64,000 nt of DNA from Ruminococcus sp. (lineage in GTDB: Bacteria; Bacillota; Clostridia; Oscillospirales; Acutalibacteraceae), in the NCBI GenBank assembly GCA_017411385.1, contig JAFQQF010000022.1, forward strand, positions 62,001-126,000, in the 5' to 3' direction. Below, one piece after another: positions 43,398-52,002 of this stretch. How positions within the stretch are numbered: the stretch's first letter is position 1; every line of letters starts with the position of its first letter. The position numbers and the translations under genes were made by a program. The notes below the pieces were generated by a model that had not been told where the DNA came from, searched no databases, and was given only the letters and a program-made list of their open reading frames with translations.

Positions 43398-44471
43398 ATG
43401 GCTAAAACAAAAACCCGTAAGCAAAAGCTGATACGGGGCTTAGCGGTGAGCCTTGTGGTTATACTTATCTTCGCCCTTATGAATTTTGTGGCGGCAATAA
43501 TTATATACGACTCCCTTTTCCCTCGGTTTGATTACAGCAGTTACGACCTTGCCCTTAACATTGACTACGAAGAAATAAAAGAAGAATATCCTCGCAGGGA
43601 AATCGGATTTTACAACGACATCCGACTTCAGGGTTATCTTTACGGCGAAGGCAACAAAGGAATTGTTGTTGTGGCACCGGGGCTTCAGAGCGGTGCCGAT
43701 GATTATCTTTCTCTCATAACAGGTCTTGTGGATATGGGCTGGAGGGTTTTCTCCTTTGACACTACAGGAAGCTTCAGAAGCGAAGGCGGAAATTCCATTG
43801 GATTTTGTCAGGAAACCGAAGACCTGCTTGCAGGTCTTAAAATACTGACACACGACCCTGAGCTTGAAGGTTTGCCCCTTTTCCTTATAGGTCATTCCCG
43901 TGGAGGATATGCAGTTGCTTGTGCCCTTGAGTCCGAATACGATATAAAGGGCATTGCCACCATAAGCGGAGCAAACTCCCCTATGGAGGTTACCATTGAC
44001 ACCTCAAAGAATTATGTTGGCCCCCTTGCATATATGGGATATCCCTTCCTGTATGCATATCAGGCAATGAAATTCGGCACAGATATGACATCCCAGAAGG
44101 CATCTGAAACTATCAGCGAAAGCACCACACCCACGCTGATAATCCAAGGCACACAGGACACCGTGACACCTACCGATACCTGCTCAATCTATGCTCACAA
44201 GGAAGAGATTTCAAACCCCAACGTTGAGTACCTTGTGTATTCCGAAGAGCTTCAAAACGGACACACAAGCCTGCTTTACTCCAAGGATGCGGTAGTTTAC
44301 TGTGAAAAGGTAGACAAGCAGTATGATGCCCTCAACGATAAATATCCCGACGGCATTCCTGAGAACATTGCAGAGGAGTTCTACAGCTCCATCGACAGCG
44401 AAAAAGCAAACGAAGCAAACAAGGATTTGATTATAAAAATCAACAGCTTCTTTGAAAACATTTTGAAATAA
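43398..44471 (+). CDS. Membrane-anchored alpha/beta hydrolase
   Basis: 357 residues. One N-terminal membrane helix (about 12-35, RGLAVSLVVILIFALMNFVAAIIIYDSL) and an extracellular alpha/beta-hydrolase domain: oxyanion region VVVAPGLQSG, nucleophile Ser in IGHSRGGYAVA, acidic residue in GTQDTVTP and His in NGHTSLL. Resembles serine aminopeptidase/S33 or lysophospholipase-like proteins. AGGAGG ribosome site. Substrate unknown; divergent from divIVA. Confidence 0.85.
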   Translation: MAKTKTRKQKLIRGLAVSLVVILIFALMNFVAAIIIYDSLFPRFDYSSYDLALNIDYEEIKEEYPRREIGFYNDIRLQGYLYGEGNKGIVVVAPGLQSGADDYLSLITGLVDMGWRVFSFDTTGSFRSEGGNSIGFCQETEDLLAGLKILTHDPELEGLPLFLIGHSRGGYAVACALESEYDIKGIATISGANSPMEVTIDTSKNYVGPLAYMGYPFLYAYQAMKFGTDMTSQKASETISESTTPTLIIQGTQDTVTPTDTCSIYAHKEEISNPNVEYLVYSEELQNGHTSLLYSKDAVVYCEKVDKQYDALNDKYPDGIPENIAEEFYSSIDSEKANEANKDLIIKINSFFENILK

Positions 44472-44474
44472 ACT

Positions 44475-44510
44475 AATCCCCTGACATCAAATCGAAGTCA
44501 GGGGATTTTT
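44475..44510 (+). terminator. Rho-independent terminator after hydrolase gene
   Basis: 11-bp perfect stem AATCCCCTGAC/GTCAGGGGATT, then TTTTTGA; only 3 bp after the stop codon. Confidence 0.88.
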
Positions 44511-44516
44511 GATTCA

Positions 44517-46460
44517 TCAGATATATGCTCCTATCTTGGAGTCTGCAGACATAAGCCCCACAAGATACTTCTGGATAGCTGTTGCATCCTTAATGCTTAC
44601 CTTGCTGTCCAAATCCGCATCCGCGCAAAGCTTTCCGTCATCCCCCAGAGTAATCAAAGAAGCAAGATACTTTTGGATTTCGGTGGCATCCTTAACGTTA
44701 ACTTTATTATCAAGGTTTGCATCCCCCAGCATCAGACCTGAGCTGTCCTTAGCTCTGTATCTGTAAGTAACCTGTGCGGCACCGGGCTCTACCGCCGATG
44801 TCCAGTCACCTGTGCTTGTATAGGAATAGTAGTCCGCCTTCACCTTGTCCTGATACTGACTTGACTTGTACCAGTAGTAGGTACGGTTGCCGTGGGCACC
44901 GTAAGCACCGTCACAGGAAACACCTGAGCTGCAGTATGCATCCCCGCCTGTTTTCCATGCAAGGTGATAATACTTATATCTTGCATCGTCATAATCGTTA
45001 TGCACGCTCAGCTCAACCACATTATCCTTAGGAAGGCTGTCGTAATGAGGATATTCCGATGTAGAGGTGAAGTTTGCGTTATTACCGTTTGAGCCACCAC
45101 AGTAGTGATAGTAAATATAATTGAGAAGAACTCTTGTGTCTGATGTAGAAAGCTCAATCTCAGACCAATAAGGCTCGCCCTTGTTCTCAAGCTTTGTTTC
45201 AACAAACTCACCCTTTGTCCAGCCGTTACCTAAATCCTCAGAGGAAACTTTTTCAAAAGTATGCTTGCGCTGTATTTCGTACCTTGCACTTGTCACATCG
45301 GCAGGAAGAGTGTCAGAATATATCCAACCGCCCTGTATATCAACAGCAGGATTTACAGTAAAGCTGATTTCGTCGGAATCCGTCACGGCACCTGAGGGTG
45401 AATAAGCAGAGAGCACCGCCGTATATTCTCCTGCAGAAAGTACAAGCAAGTAAGATGTAAGGTTTTTATTAATTTCATAAACTGTAGAGAAGGTGCCGTT
45501 TGTCTTCTTGACACTAAGCATATATGCATTTGTATTCTCTGTTTTATCCCAGCTAAATGTTGTGGCAGATACAGATGTTCCTCCCTTTGCATTCAGCACA
45601 GGCTTGCCTGCACTTTTTTCAACAGTCAAATACACCGTATCGGTAACACTGCCCTCACCCGCCTGTGAGCCGACAGGCGTTGCAGAAACTGCAATGTAGT
45701 ACTGTCCTTCTTCTGATACAGTAAAGGAGTATGAAGTAATATTATCGAGTCGCTGGCTGACAAGAGTAGCGTTCGAGGGTGTAACGATATGAATCCAGTA
45801 ATGAGAAATAGGTGAATTGGGAGAAGATGCAGGCCACGAAACATTTACGGTATCTCCCATCTGGTAACTTGGCTTATCTGTAGAAATTGTGGGCTTTGTA
45901 AGAGGCTCGTTATCAACAGAAACTCCAAGATAAACATAGCCGTAAAAAGCACCTGTCTGACTGTTACCTGCCTGTAAAGCAGCAACAGAAGTAGTAGTAA
46001 TATGACAGTGACCATACTGTGCATTTGCACTGCCTTGAACTCCACCCTCGCTTATTGTAACAACATCGCCGTCTACACGCTCAACAACTGTTACGTGGTT
46101 TTCAAAACAGGCAAGTGCCTTTGCACGGATTGTGCTTCCTCTTGAAAAACCTAAAGAAGCATACTGATTATAATACCAGCTGTATCCTGAATATATGTTG
46201 GAGCCCTTTCCTGTAAGCTCCTTTACTCTTGATGATGCAAACCATGCACAACCCGATGTGGTATATGCCCACTGTCCCCAATTGGGGATGCTTGCATAGT
46301 TAGTATAAGGATAACCCAAAATGTCGATATAAATTCCGTTTGTTCCGTTGTTCTTAATAGGTCCTCTCGCCGCCGCGGCACTTGTGCTTACAGTTGAAAA
46401 CGCAACCACAGACATCATCATCAGCAGGCTGAGAGCGAAGCTTGCAATTCGCTTTAACAT
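44517..46460 (-). CDS. Secreted CHAP amidase-like protein with C-terminal dockerin
   Basis: 647 residues. Signal peptide (MLKRIASFALSLLMMMSVVAF...SAAA). A CHAP/NlpC-type domain (about 35-165) has the nucleophile Cys in TTSGCAWFASSRVKEL and His in FENHVTVVERVDGDVVTISEGG. Two or three fibronectin III-like beta domains (about 175-370), a Trp/Tyr-rich domain with Cys pairs (about 375-580, YYHYCGG...AYCSSGVSCDGAYG), then a dockerin (GDANLDNKVNVKDATEIQKYL; ADADLDSKVSIKDATAIQKYL). ATG at 46460 has AGGAGG; the longer frame upstream is not likely. Probable role is peptidoglycan cleavage while bound to a cohesin scaffold. Confidence 0.88.
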   Translation of the reverse strand: MLKRIASFALSLLMMMSVVAFSTVSTSAAAARGPIKNNGTNGIYIDILGYPYTNYASIPNWGQWAYTTSGCAWFASSRVKELTGKGSNIYSGYSWYYNQYASLGFSRGSTIRAKALACFENHVTVVERVDGDVVTISEGGVQGSANAQYGHCHITTTSVAALQAGNSQTGAFYGYVYLGVSVDNEPLTKPTISTDKPSYQMGDTVNVSWPASSPNSPISHYWIHIVTPSNATLVSQRLDNITSYSFTVSEEGQYYIAVSATPVGSQAGEGSVTDTVYLTVEKSAGKPVLNAKGGTSVSATTFSWDKTENTNAYMLSVKKTNGTFSTVYEINKNLTSYLLVLSAGEYTAVLSAYSPSGAVTDSDEISFTVNPAVDIQGGWIYSDTLPADVTSARYEIQRKHTFEKVSSEDLGNGWTKGEFVETKLENKGEPYWSEIELSTSDTRVLLNYIYYHYCGGSNGNNANFTSTSEYPHYDSLPKDNVVELSVHNDYDDARYKYYHLAWKTGGDAYCSSGVSCDGAYGAHGNRTYYWYKSSQYQDKVKADYYSYTSTGDWTSAVEPGAAQVTYRYRAKDSSGLMLGDANLDNKVNVKDATEIQKYLASLITLGDDGKLCADADLDSKVSIKDATAIQKYLVGLMSADSKIGAYI

Positions 46461-46488
46461 AAAATAACCTCCTTCAGAATATATAATA

Positions 46489-46517
46489 ATTATAAAAAGT
46501 GTTATATTAAAAGTCAA
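46489..46517 (-). promoter_or_regulatory. SigA promoter for CHAP/dockerin gene
   Basis: TTGACT, 17-bp spacer, TATAAT on the minus strand, 29 bp before the start codon. Confidence 0.7.
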
Positions 46518-46530
46518 TAAACAACAAATC

Positions 46531-46570
46531 AAAAAAAAGACCGTGAAGCCTTCAAAACTTCACGGTCTTT
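46531..46570 (-). terminator. Rho-independent terminator after degV (first copy)
   Basis: 12-bp stem AAGACCGTGAAG/CTTCACGGTCTT and, on the minus strand, an eight-T run; 7 bp after the degV stop. Confidence 0.9.
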
Positions 46571-46576
46571 TCACTA

Positions 46577-47455
46577 TTACATCCAATGCATGGAACTTAT
46601 TGATTGTTTTTTGAAGAATGCTACCGCAACGGCACCGGGACCAACGTGAGTGCCGATGATACCGCCGATAAGTGCATAGGGCAGATCCTCTGCGTAGTCT
46701 TTCCACAAATCACGGCTATCCTCAATATACTTATGAAGGAGAGTAGACTCCAAGCCGGTGTATCCCAAAAGCACAGGCTTTTCAAAATCCACTCCGCCTG
46801 CATTTTCAATCTCTTTTACAAGGAGATTATTGCCCTGCTTTGAGCCTCTTGCCTTACCGAGAAGGTTAACCTCTCCGTTTACTATATTCACAACGGGCTT
46901 AATGGAAAGCATCTCTCCTGCAAAAGCAACGGTCTTTGAAATTCTTCCGCCCTTTTTCAGATATTCAAGAGTATTGAGCAAAGCTATAACTCGGATATTT
47001 TCTCTTTCTTTTGTGAGTACTTCTGCAATCTCATTGGCGTTTTTGCCCTCTTCCATAAGCTCAACTGCACGCTCTGCAAGTATACCCTCTCCAACTGCAA
47101 CAGAAAGGCTGTCCACAACATAAATATTGTCTGCACCTACCTCATCCTTTGCAATCAAAGCACTCTGATATGTGCCCGAAAGCTTGGAGGAAAGTGTGAT
47201 TACAATCACGTCCTCACCCTTTGAGAGAGCCTGTTTGTAAGCCTGCTCAAAGGCAAGGGGCATAATCTGACTTGTAGTGGGAAGAGCGTCGCTCTCTATG
47301 AGTTTTTCGTAAAATTCATGCTTTGTTATGGTAACACCGTCTGTATACTCTGTTTCACCAAATCTGAGAGTCATAGGAAGGGTTGTAACTTTATCTTTTA
47401 TATTCTCTGCCACATCTGCCGCAGAGTCCACAATGATTCTGACTTTATTATTCAT
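46577..47455 (-). CDS. DegV-family fatty-acid-binding protein (FakB-like), copy 1
   Basis: 292 residues. DegV/FakB proteins bind one fatty acid and present it to the kinase FakA, allowing host fatty acids to enter phospholipid synthesis. N-terminal IIVDSAADVAENI, TSQIMPLAFEQAYKQAL (TSQPS-like, binds the carboxylate), VITLSSKLSGTYQSALIA, YVVDSLSVAVGEG and the C-terminal GTHVGPGAVAVAFF are family hallmarks. ATG 47455 follows AGGTGA. It lies 52 bp after marR, so they probably share a transcript. FakA is not in the window. Confidence 0.92.
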   Translation of the reverse strand: MNNKVRIIVDSAADVAENIKDKVTTLPMTLRFGETEYTDGVTITKHEFYEKLIESDALPTTSQIMPLAFEQAYKQALSKGEDVIVITLSSKLSGTYQSALIAKDEVGADNIYVVDSLSVAVGEGILAERAVELMEEGKNANEIAEVLTKERENIRVIALLNTLEYLKKGGRISKTVAFAGEMLSIKPVVNIVNGEVNLLGKARGSKQGNNLLVKEIENAGGVDFEKPVLLGYTGLESTLLHKYIEDSRDLWKDYAEDLPYALIGGIIGTHVGPGAVAVAFFKKQSISSMHWM

Positions 47456-47507
47456 TAGTTTCACCTATTCCTTATTATTACAAAAAGCAAAGGAAAAATA
47501 CCAAAGC

Positions 47508-47954
47508 TTATTCAGGCAAGCCTTTTTTGCAAACCTCTCTGAGGTTTGCGGCGATTGATTCCAATGCGGCGTAGAACTTTTCAATCTCCTGCTCATCAAG
47601 CCCTACACAGCCTACTGCAGAAATCGCCCTTTGAGCTACGTATTCTGCAATTTCTCTGCCCTTTTCTGTAAGCACTATTGCCGCACGATATAAATTGTCA
47701 CCTGTTGCAAGTCGTGACACAAGAGTTTTTGCCTCCAACTCTGCCACAGCTCGGGAAACTGCCGCCTTATCCTTCATGCACATTTCGCTGAGTTGAGAAA
47801 CGGTGAGTCCACTCTCATATCTTTTCAGTACCGCAAGATACTGTGCATAAGAGCCTTTGAGCCCATGCTTTTCCATTACATCTGCTTCAATCTTCTGAAT
47901 ACAACGGGTAATACCTGAAACACAAGAAGTAAAATGCTCGTAGCGATAGTCCAT
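47508..47954 (-). CDS. MarR-family transcriptional regulator
   Basis: 148 residues with the MarR winged helix: LKRYESGLTVSQLSEMCMKDKAAVSRAVAELEAKTLVSRLATGDNLYRAAIVLTEKGREIAEYV. The helices at both ends form the dimer face. MarR proteins of the FabT type control fatty-acid genes in some Firmicutes; here the neighbours (DegV, PlsC, ACP) make that attractive but unproven. AAAGGA precedes the ATG. The promoter at 48013-48041 is flanked by two 24-bp palindromes, which points to autoregulation. Confidence 0.92.
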   Translation of the reverse strand: MDYRYEHFTSCVSGITRCIQKIEADVMEKHGLKGSYAQYLAVLKRYESGLTVSQLSEMCMKDKAAVSRAVAELEAKTLVSRLATGDNLYRAAIVLTEKGREIAEYVAQRAISAVGCVGLDEQEIEKFYAALESIAANLREVCKKGLPE

Positions 47955-47987
47955 ACCAAAATTCCTTTCTGTTTACTCTGCCAAATA

Positions 47988-48011
47988 CAGATGTTGAGTT
48001 GTCAACTTCTG
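47988..48011. promoter_or_regulatory. MarR-type operator 2 (imperfect)
   Basis: Half-sites CAGATGTTGAG and GTCAACTTCTG around a TT centre; 9 of 11 pairs match. It starts just downstream of the -10 of the marR promoter, 36 bp centre to centre from operator 1. Confidence 0.6.
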
Positions 48012-48012
48012 T

Positions 48013-48041
48013 ATTATACACCTGTATTGTTGACTTGTCAA
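48013..48041 (-). promoter_or_regulatory. Consensus SigA promoter of marR(-degV)
   Basis: Minus-strand TTGACA, 17-bp spacer, TATAAT, perfect at both hexamers. The -35 lies in operator 1 and the start site in operator 2. Confidence 0.8.
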
Positions 48042-48047
48042 CAATAC
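48024..48047. promoter_or_regulatory. MarR-type operator 1 (perfect palindrome)
   Basis: Half-site GTATTGTTGAC, two-base centre, then its exact complement; all 11 pairs match. It overlaps the -35 of the marR promoter. Confidence 0.7.
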
Positions 48048-48082
48048 ACTTTGATGTTCAACACATTGCTGAAAAAACAGAT

Positions 48083-48120
48083 GATAAAACGGCAGAAAGC
48101 ATTATAATTGCCTTCTGCCG
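48083..48120 (-). terminator. Rho-independent terminator after LRAT-ACP-ligase operon
   Basis: Stem CGGCAGAAGGC/GCTTTCTGCCG on the minus strand with a 9-base loop and TTTTATC tail, 24 bp after the LRAT-like stop. It separates this operon from marR. Confidence 0.82.
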
Positions 48121-48143
48121 CATAGTGTTTTTTCAAAACATTC

Positions 48144-48587
48144 TTATTCTTTACCGATTCGCTTTCTGATGTCCTTAATATATCCATCCGCTTGACGGCT
48201 GTATTTTTGCGAAAAGGCACAGTAGTTTGAAAAGTGCTCACAGTTATTACGAACGAAGTGATAGTCCCCTTCACCTAGCATACCGCGTGCTGTTTCCACA
48301 ATTACCTCGGATGAATTCAGCATAGCCTTTTCCTCTTCAGAGTACACACGCACCTGTAAAACTCCGCCTTGAAGGAATTCTTCAAGAGAGGTTTCGTGGA
48401 CTATGTTGTTTTCTGAGTTTAGCATATCTGCCTGTGGGTCGCCCTCGCCAAAATGCACCACACCATCTCCTGTGCAAACTCCGTGATGATAGTAAAAGCT
48501 TCGTTTAACTCTCAGCTGTGCACCAAAGTATGGCTCCACACACTCCCACTTTTCTTCAAAATCTTCAAGAGATTTAAGCTTTGGCAT
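48144..48587 (-). CDS. LRAT/H-rev107-like (NlpC/P60 superfamily) acyltransferase or phospholipase
   Basis: 147 residues. The LRAT catalytic triad is in place: His35 in YYHHGVCTGDGVVHF, third-position His45, and Cys116 in VRNNCEHFSNY; NCEHF is the family signature. In animals these enzymes move an acyl chain from phosphatidylcholine via a Cys thioester, or act as phospholipase A1/2; bacterial members are little studied. Unlike HRASLS proteins there is no C-terminal membrane helix. The ATG overlaps the ACP gene by 14 bp. Last gene of the PlsC-PlsC-ligase-ACP-LRAT operon; an acyl-lipid substrate is inferred from that context. Confidence 0.82.
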   Translation of the reverse strand: MPKLKSLEDFEEKWECVEPYFGAQLRVKRSFYYHHGVCTGDGVVHFGEGDPQADMLNSENNIVHETSLEEFLQGGVLQVRVYSEEEKAMLNSSEVIVETARGMLGEGDYHFVRNNCEHFSNYCAFSQKYSRQADGYIKDIRKRIGKE

Positions 48588-48825
48588 TTATACAACCCTC
48601 AATAATATCAGCAACCTCGCCGACTGTTACACAATCAGACGCCTCCTTAACAGGAAGCTCTATGGAAAACTCCTCTTCAATAGCAATAACTAACATAAGC
48701 ATTGAGATGCTGTTTAAGCACACATCCTCCACAAGCCTGCTGTCGCGGTTAATCTCGTCAAAATTAATATCTGCAGTACCTGCCATAATGGCTTCGGTAA
48801 GCTTTTTGAGTCTTTCTAATATCAT
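48574..48825 (-). CDS. Dedicated acyl carrier protein
   Basis: 83 residues, three to four helices. The phosphopantetheine Ser is Ser39 in EDVCLNSISMLMLVIAIEEEF, with NSI in place of the usual DSL, as in specialised carrier proteins; the segment after it is more hydrophobic than in fatty-acid ACP. ATGA overlap with the ligase upstream and 14-bp overlap with the LRAT-like gene tie it to this operon. A PPTase lies in the divergent operon at 54104. It is not the general AcpP. Confidence 0.88.
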   Translation of the reverse strand: MILERLKKLTEAIMAGTADINFDEINRDSRLVEDVCLNSISMLMLVIAIEEEFSIELPVKEASDCVTVGEVADIIEGCINAKA

Positions 48826-50333
48826 ACCTGCACCTGATTTCTGATAATTTTCATTGCGCCGTTTCTGGGGAAATCCTCTTCTCTGAGGGTAACCTTTGCC
48901 ACTCTCATATATGTTGGAACAGATGCATTGAACTTATCTACGGCACCCTGAATGAGAGCCTGTGCATCCTCACACTTCATAGCCTCCAGAGCCTTCATTG
49001 CAGGGAATACCTGCACTGCGATAACAGACTTTCCTGCTGCGTTCTTATCCTCGTATGCCATACAAGCCTGAATAAAGGGAAGCTCGCAGAGTCTGTCCTC
49101 AATAGCTTCAGGAGATACGTTCTCGCCGTTGTCAAGGATAATAACATTCTTGGTACGACCTACAATAAAGAGGTTGCCGTCCTTGTCAAACTCTACAAGG
49201 TCACCTGTCTTGAACCAACCGTCACAGAAAGCCTCGGCATTAGCCTCGGGGTTATTGTAGTAACCCAGCATAATATTCTCGCCCTTGAGCCACAGCTCAC
49301 CGTCTACAACCTTTGCCTGCTGATAAGCGTAAAGCTGACCAACACTGCCGGGGGTGTTTTTGGGGTCTACGTTACCTGTTACAAGGTTTGAAGACTCTGT
49401 CAAACCATAGCCGGGATGGAGTGACACACCAAACTGAGCAAGTCTGTCTACAAGCTTCTGGGGTACTGCCGCCGCACCGCAAATAATAACCTCAAGCTGA
49501 CCGCCGACTGCCTCCTTGCCGCGCTGTGCCATAATGCTCCACATAAGCTCGGCAAGACCGGGAACAAGAATAAGATATGTAGGCTTTGCAACGGGTAAAT
49601 CCTTGAAGATATTCTTCATATCCTCGCACATAAACAGATAACTGCCTGTGTAGAAAGCGGCAAGACCTGAGCGAATAAGTCCGAAAACGTGAGTAAAGGG
49701 AATGATTGCATAGTAACGTGCACCGAAACCATTGCGTGTGCCGTAAGCTGAGCTTACTGTACCTCTCATAAGGTTTCCGTGAGAAAGAAGCACACCCTTG
49801 GACTTGCCTGTGGTACCGCCTGTGAAAATAATGGTTGCAGGAGTGTCGGGGGTAATGTCTGCACACTTTTCTGCCTTCTCTGTACCAACTGCCTCATCCT
49901 GAGAGAAAACAGGAATTGCAAAATTCATAGCTTTAAATGCACCGCCGAAAACTCTGCTGTGAACAAAAAGCTTTGCATCAAAGCCTGCACAGAGGTAGGG
50001 TACATTCTCCACAGGAGTCTGCATAGGTACAAGCACAGCCACACAGCCCATAGTAACCACTGCCATATACATACGCATAAAGTCGTATTCATTCTTCAGC
50101 ATAATGCCTACGTGGTCACCCTTTTTTATTCCCTGTGCCTTAAGGAAACCGCGTGTTAGTGCAATCTCCTCGTAAAACTCCTTATTTGTAACGGTTTTAT
50201 CTCCGCTTGTTATGGAAGTAATATCGCCGTATTCATTGAGCATATGCTCAAGCAACGCATCCAGCGTTCTGATTTCCACACACTTTGCGAGCTCTTCCTT
50301 TGACATTCTGTCGGTATAATAACTGCTATACAT
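48822..50333 (-). CDS. AMP-dependent fatty-acyl ligase (acyl-ACP/acyl-CoA synthetase-like)
   Basis: 503 residues of the ANL superfamily. P-loop TIIFTGGTTGKSKGVLLSH (about 168-183), A5 motif PGYGLTESSNLV, A7 WFKTGDLVEFD, and a C-terminal catalytic Lys in GAMKIIRNQV. Such enzymes activate a carboxylate as acyl-AMP and then load CoA or a carrier protein. Its overlap with the ACP gene (4 bp) suggests that ACP is the acceptor, an acyl-ACP synthetase (AasS-like) role, but CoA cannot be excluded. Ribosome site AAGAGG. Confidence 0.9.
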   Translation of the reverse strand: MYSSYYTDRMSKEELAKCVEIRTLDALLEHMLNEYGDITSITSGDKTVTNKEFYEEIALTRGFLKAQGIKKGDHVGIMLKNEYDFMRMYMAVVTMGCVAVLVPMQTPVENVPYLCAGFDAKLFVHSRVFGGAFKAMNFAIPVFSQDEAVGTEKAEKCADITPDTPATIIFTGGTTGKSKGVLLSHGNLMRGTVSSAYGTRNGFGARYYAIIPFTHVFGLIRSGLAAFYTGSYLFMCEDMKNIFKDLPVAKPTYLILVPGLAELMWSIMAQRGKEAVGGQLEVIICGAAAVPQKLVDRLAQFGVSLHPGYGLTESSNLVTGNVDPKNTPGSVGQLYAYQQAKVVDGELWLKGENIMLGYYNNPEANAEAFCDGWFKTGDLVEFDKDGNLFIVGRTKNVIILDNGENVSPEAIEDRLCELPFIQACMAYEDKNAAGKSVIAVQVFPAMKALEAMKCEDAQALIQGAVDKFNASVPTYMRVAKVTLREEDFPRNGAMKIIRNQVQV

Positions 50334-50378
50334 TTCATTACCTCTTTCCTAAGACAAATAATATATTAAGTGATATAC

Positions 50379-51128
50379 TCACTTTGTTACTGCTTCCTTA
50401 TGTTGCTCTTCAATAACAGAAGCTCTGTTTTTTGAAAACTTCGTTCTGAAGTTTTCCACACCGTTTCTCTGCTTTTCAGTCATTGCTGCAAAAAGCTTTT
50501 CTTTGAGAGCACACATTCTGTCATAAAGCACATCTGTGCCCTTTGCGATTTCTGCGGCGGTAGCAGGTGTCGAGAAACAGTTGCTTAAATCCACGGCATC
50601 TCCAACCATCACCTGCAAATGGCCGAACAAACGATAATCACCCGATAGATAAACAGGCACCACCTTTGCTCCTGTCTGAGATGAGATAAGAGAAACTCCT
50701 GCCTTGAAAGGGAGCATATCCTCCTCAAAGCTCATCATTCCTTCGGGAAAAATTCCCACTCTGTCGCCCTCTCTGACTCTGGCGGCACACTCACGCAGGC
50801 AAACCAAATCCATGGTTGTTCTGTCAACCGGTATACAACCCAAGCCTCTGAGCAGACCTCCCTTGAAGCCTTCAAGAACTTCCTTTGCAGCTACTACAGA
50901 AATCTTGCTTGTGGGCGATATCACATAAAAAATAAGGGGATCATACCAATAGCAATGGTTACTTATAATCACCAAGGGTTCTTTGGTTTTGAGCAAATCC
51001 CTAGCTTCTTTACTTTCATAGCGGACTTTCGGCATCCATATAAGACGGAACCCGTTTTTCAGAATAAACACTCCCGTAAAACGGACAAAGTTCTGCCAAC
51101 GAGCTTTTGCTTTGGAGGGTTTCTTCAC
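50379..51128 (-). CDS. PlsC-family acyltransferase 1
   Basis: 249 residues. 1-Acylglycerol-3-phosphate acyltransferase fold: block I ISNHCYWYDPLIFY (HxxxxD), block II GCIPVDRTTMD, block III VGIFPEGMMS (FPEG), block IV GAKVVPVYLSG. One hydrophobic N-terminal stretch fits membrane association. Overlaps the second PlsC by 4 bp upstream and is followed 45 bp later by the ligase. Acceptor unknown: lysophosphatidate, another lysolipid or a glycolipid. Confidence 0.9.
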   Translation of the reverse strand: MKKPSKAKARWQNFVRFTGVFILKNGFRLIWMPKVRYESKEARDLLKTKEPLVIISNHCYWYDPLIFYVISPTSKISVVAAKEVLEGFKGGLLRGLGCIPVDRTTMDLVCLRECAARVREGDRVGIFPEGMMSFEEDMLPFKAGVSLISSQTGAKVVPVYLSGDYRLFGHLQVMVGDAVDLSNCFSTPATAAEIAKGTDVLYDRMCALKEKLFAAMTEKQRNGVENFRTKFSKNRASVIEEQHKEAVTK

Positions 51129-51766
51129 TTCACTCCTCCTCCCTTCTCATAAAGGTCGCGAAGAGATTTTATTTTATTTTCAAGAAGTAGCGTAAGCTCT
51201 GCTATTTTCTCATCATCGGGAGTAGACGTATCGCAAAGCTGACACAGATTAATTCTGTCGCCCACCATAACTCCCACTCTTTTTCCCAAGCCGTATTTGT
51301 GGGTGTGATACACGGGGATGATGTCAACTCCGGTACGCAATGCCATCATAACTGCAGAGCTTTTGAAGGGCAGGATTGTACCGTCACGGGATAGTCTGCC
51401 CTCAGGGAAAATAAGCACTACACCTTTTTTCCTCAGATGCTTAGTAGCTTCAAAGAAGAAGTTCATACCAAAGGAAAACCTATCCACCTTAATCGAACCC
51501 AAAAGATTCATCATAAGTGTCATAAACTTACTGCTCTCGTAAAGAGTTTTACCTACAATGCAACGCACATATCTGAATGCAAAAAGATAAAACATAAGTA
51601 TGAAATCTATAAAATGGTTGTGGTTTGTAACAATAATTGCCGGTCCTTTGAAAGCAAAGGTTGACCTTCTGTTTTCTTTACTTTCGTGTCGGATTTTCGG
51701 CAAAAAGAAAAGCCACATCGACCAAAGCCCTGTGGCTTTGACAAATATTCTAAACAATCTTTTCAT
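51125..51766 (-). CDS. PlsC-family acyltransferase 2
   Basis: 213 residues with the same four blocks: VTNHNHFIDFILMF (HxxxxD), GSIKVDRFSFGMN, VVLIFPEGRLSRDG and GVDIIPVYHTHKYG. I use ATG 51766 with GGTGG upstream; the in-frame extension to 51808 is less likely. First gene after the promoter at 51830. Two non-identical PlsC proteins in a row suggest transfer to two different positions or acceptors. Confidence 0.9.
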   Translation of the reverse strand: MKRLFRIFVKATGLWSMWLFFLPKIRHESKENRRSTFAFKGPAIIVTNHNHFIDFILMFYLFAFRYVRCIVGKTLYESSKFMTLMMNLLGSIKVDRFSFGMNFFFEATKHLRKKGVVLIFPEGRLSRDGTILPFKSSAVMMALRTGVDIIPVYHTHKYGLGKRVGVMVGDRINLCQLCDTSTPDDEKIAELTLLLENKIKSLRDLYEKGGGVK

Positions 51767-51829
51767 ATATCCACCCGTTACAATCAGTTGTTCTTTTTTC
51801 TTCAACAAAATGTGATAATATACATATTA

Positions 51830-51858
51830 AGAATATCACAATCAAACTCCATAGTCAA
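51830..51858 (-). promoter_or_regulatory. SigA-type promoter of PlsC-PlsC-ligase-ACP-LRAT operon
   Basis: TTGACT, 17-bp spacer, TATTCT on the minus strand. GTTGAC at the -35 resembles one MarR half-site, but there is no full palindrome. Confidence 0.5.
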
Positions 51859-51940
51859 CATACTGTATCACGTTGCTGTGCTAAATTTTCCTTTTTCTGT
51901 TTAGTTTATATCTGCCGCTCAGAAGTATAAAAACATATTA

Positions 51941-51969
51941 TTGCAAAAAGGGTGAAAATCCTTTATAAT
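51941..51969 (+). promoter_or_regulatory. SigA-type promoter of the glycosyltransferase-esterase-PPTase operon
   Basis: TTGCAA, 17-bp spacer, TATAAT, 34 bp before the glycosyltransferase start; divergent from the PlsC operon. Confidence 0.7.
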
Positions 51970-52002
51970 TTACAATGATAATATGTAAAAATGAGGAACA
52001 AG

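Noticed and set aside
51811..51840. TGTGATA...TATCACA as a CRP-type site
   Set aside because: The arms are about 16 bp apart, far from the CRP spacing, and the organism type makes CRP control unlikely; it overlaps the PlsC promoter by chance or as another operator.
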